This document shows, in pieces, positions 62,635 through 64,000 of a DNA stretch of 64,000 bases (its first letter is position 1; every line of letters starts with the position of its first letter). Below the pieces are notes generated by a model. That model worked only from the letters and a program-made list of their open reading frames with translations. It was not told the origin of the DNA and did no database searches. The position numbers and the translations under genes were made by a program. Source of the stretch: Camelimonas fluminis (GTDB lineage Bacteria; Pseudomonadota; Alphaproteobacteria; Rhizobiales; Beijerinckiaceae); contig NZ_BNCG01000003.1 of assembly GCF_014656355.1 (NCBI RefSeq), forward strand, positions 1 to 64,000, read 5' to 3'.

Positions 62635-64000
62635 ATGGGGAAGCGTATCAAGCGGCTGATGGTCGCCAACCGTTCTGAAATCGCCATCCGCGTTTTTCGC
62701 GCGGCGACGGAACTGGGCATCGAAACGGTGGCCATCTATGCGGAGGAGGACCGGCTGTCGCTGCACCGCTTCAAGGCGGACGAGGCCTACCGGGTCGGCG
62801 CCGGCAAAGGTCCGCTGCAGGCCTATCTCGACATTGATTCGATCATTGACATTGCCGTCAGGGCCCGGGTCGACGCCATCCATCCCGGCTATGGCTTCCT
62901 CTCGGAGAGCCCGGAGTTCGCCGAGGCCTGCGCCGCGGCGGGCATCATCTTCATCGGCCCCTCGCCCGACACCATGCGCCAGCTCGGCAACAAGGTGGCG
63001 GCGCGCAACCTGGCCGTATCGGTCAACGCGCCGGTGATGCCGGCCACCGATCCCCTGCCCGATGACGACGCCGAGGTGCTGCGCCTCGCCGCCGGCGTCG
63101 GCTATCCGGTGATGCTGAAGGCGAGTTGGGGCGGCGGCGGCCGCGGCATGCGGCCCATCGACAATGAATCCCAGTTGCTGGACGCGGTGGCTGCGGCGCG
63201 GCGCGAAGCGAAAGCGGCGTTCGGCAAGGACGAGGTGTACCTGGAAAAGCTGGTGCGCCGCGCCCGCCACGTCGAGGTGCAGTTGCTGGGCGACGCCCAT
63301 GGCAATCTGGTGCACCTGTTCGAACGTGACTGCACCATCCAGCGCCGCCACCAGAAGGTGATCGAGCGCGCCCCGGCGCCCTATCTGGATGACGACGCCC
63401 GCGCCGGCCTGGCCGAGGCGGCGCTCGCCATTGGCCGAGCCGCCAACTATCGCGGCGCCGGCACCGTGGAGTTCCTGATGGACGCCGACACCGGCGCCTT
63501 CTACTTCATCGAGGTCAATCCGCGCATTCAGGTGGAGCACACGGTGACCGAGGTCGTCACCGGCCTCGACATCGTCAAGGCGCAGATCCGCATCGCCGAG
63601 GGCGGGCGCATTGGCGTGGTGGAAGAAACGGGGATTCCACCCCAGGAAAAAATCCGCCTCGCTGGCCACGCCATGCAGTGTCGCGTCACCACCGAGGATC
63701 CGGAGCGCGGCTTCGCGCCGGACTATGGTCGCATCACCGCCTATCGCGGCGCCTCAGGCTTCGGCGTGCGCGTCGACGGCGGCACCGCCTATTCCGGCGC
63801 CGTGGTCACGCCGTTCTACGACGCCATGCTGGAGAAGGTCACCGTCTGGGCGCCAAAGCCGGATGAGGTGATCGCCCGCATGGACCGCACGCTGCGCGAG
63901 TATCGCATTCGCGGCGTCGCCACCAACCTGCCGTTCCTTGAGGCGGTGCTGGCCCATCCCGATTTCCGGGCGATGAACTACACCACGCGGTTCATCGACA
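62635..64000 (+). CDS. pyc: pyruvate carboxylase, N-terminal part (cut by window edge)
   Basis: The first 455 residues are present. Biotin carboxylase features: VANRSEIAIRVFRAATELGI at the N terminus, HPGYGFLSES, the Gly-rich ATP loop KASWGGGGRGM, HVEVQLLGD, ERDCTIQRRHQKVIE and FIEVNPRIQVEHTVTE. The late region RITAYRGASGFGVRVDGG and the end YTTRFID match pyruvate carboxylase rather than acetyl-CoA carboxylase AccC or propionyl-CoA carboxylase. The full protein of about 1150 residues adds carboxyltransferase and biotin domains beyond the window. It makes oxaloacetate from pyruvate to refill the TCA cycle. AGGG lies about 7 bases before the ATG. It follows hmuV by 255 bases and is probably independent. 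Confidence 0.9.
   Translation, partial: MGKRIKRLMVANRSEIAIRVFRAATELGIETVAIYAEEDRLSLHRFKADEAYRVGAGKGPLQAYLDIDSIIDIAVRARVDAIHPGYGFLSESPEFAEACAAAGIIFIGPSPDTMRQLGNKVAARNLAVSVNAPVMPATDPLPDDDAEVLRLAAGVGYPVMLKASWGGGGRGMRPIDNESQLLDAVAAARREAKAAFGKDEVYLEKLVRRARHVEVQLLGDAHGNLVHLFERDCTIQRRHQKVIERAPAPYLDDDARAGLAEAALAIGRAANYRGAGTVEFLMDADTGAFYFIEVNPRIQVEHTVTEVVTGLDIVKAQIRIAEGGRIGVVEETGIPPQEKIRLAGHAMQCRVTTEDPERGFAPDYGRITAYRGASGFGVRVDGGTAYSGAVVTPFYDAMLEKVTVWAPKPDEVIARMDRTLREYRIRGVATNLPFLEAVLAHPDFRAMNYTTRFID

Overview
The window is high-GC bacterial DNA with long single-strand operons and clear Shine-Dalgarno sites, and it looks like one chromosomal stretch of an alphaproteobacterium, probably of the Hyphomicrobiales (Rhizobiales). 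The pointers are a ligase-associated Lhr-like helicase/PdeM pair, an hmuR-hmuTUV haem locus with an Irr-like (ICE) inverted repeat, the type of small secreted proteins present, and a family of palindromic intergenic repeats. The genus cannot be fixed from the sequence alone. No tRNA, rRNA, CRISPR array, transposase or integrase was seen.

Region 1 to about 10.7 kb is an accessory island. It holds a 1618-residue RHS/YD-repeat protein and, divergent from it or downstream, three proteins of unknown function: 534 and 967 residues with Ig-like features, and 194 residues. None has a recognisable signal peptide, and they are separated by unusually AT-rich leaders. The RHS gene has codon usage that changes along its length, and its 3' end carries a C7 tract and a 5-bp tandem repeat, each followed by open reading in a shifted frame. 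This is the part most likely to hold an undescribed system.

Region 10.8 to 25 kb is housekeeping and metabolism: a DnaQ-like exonuclease, the Lhr-like helicase with PdeM, a His-rich secreted protein, an APC amino-acid permease, a SelT/W/H-like protein, an AGCS alanine symporter, an SDR oxidoreductase, an unknown helical protein, fumarase C and a CurA-like oxidoreductase.

Region 25 to 37.4 kb is iron acquisition. A putative Fur box precedes an FMN-dependent 2-hydroxy-acid dehydrogenase that appears coupled to a siderophore-binding protein, followed by two permeases and an ATPase. Converging on this is a Fiu/PiuA-type receptor with PiuC and a Sel1-repeat protein. A NarL-type two-component pair lies beyond the receptor.

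Region 37.4 to 56 kb holds two small secreted proteins, a two-gene RND efflux operon behind three dyad-symmetric sites, a SulP transporter followed by a 27-residue membrane peptide, acetate kinase, an HlyD/RbbA/YhhJ-type exporter, phosphoketolase, an MgtC/DUF4010 membrane protein and a 34-residue membrane peptide. Phosphoketolase and acetate kinase together can turn sugar phosphates into acetate plus ATP through acetyl phosphate.

Region 56 to 64 kb is haem uptake and use: an IsdG-type haem-degrading monooxygenase, the receptor HmuR, and divergently HmuT, HmuU and HmuV. The window ends inside a pyruvate carboxylase gene.
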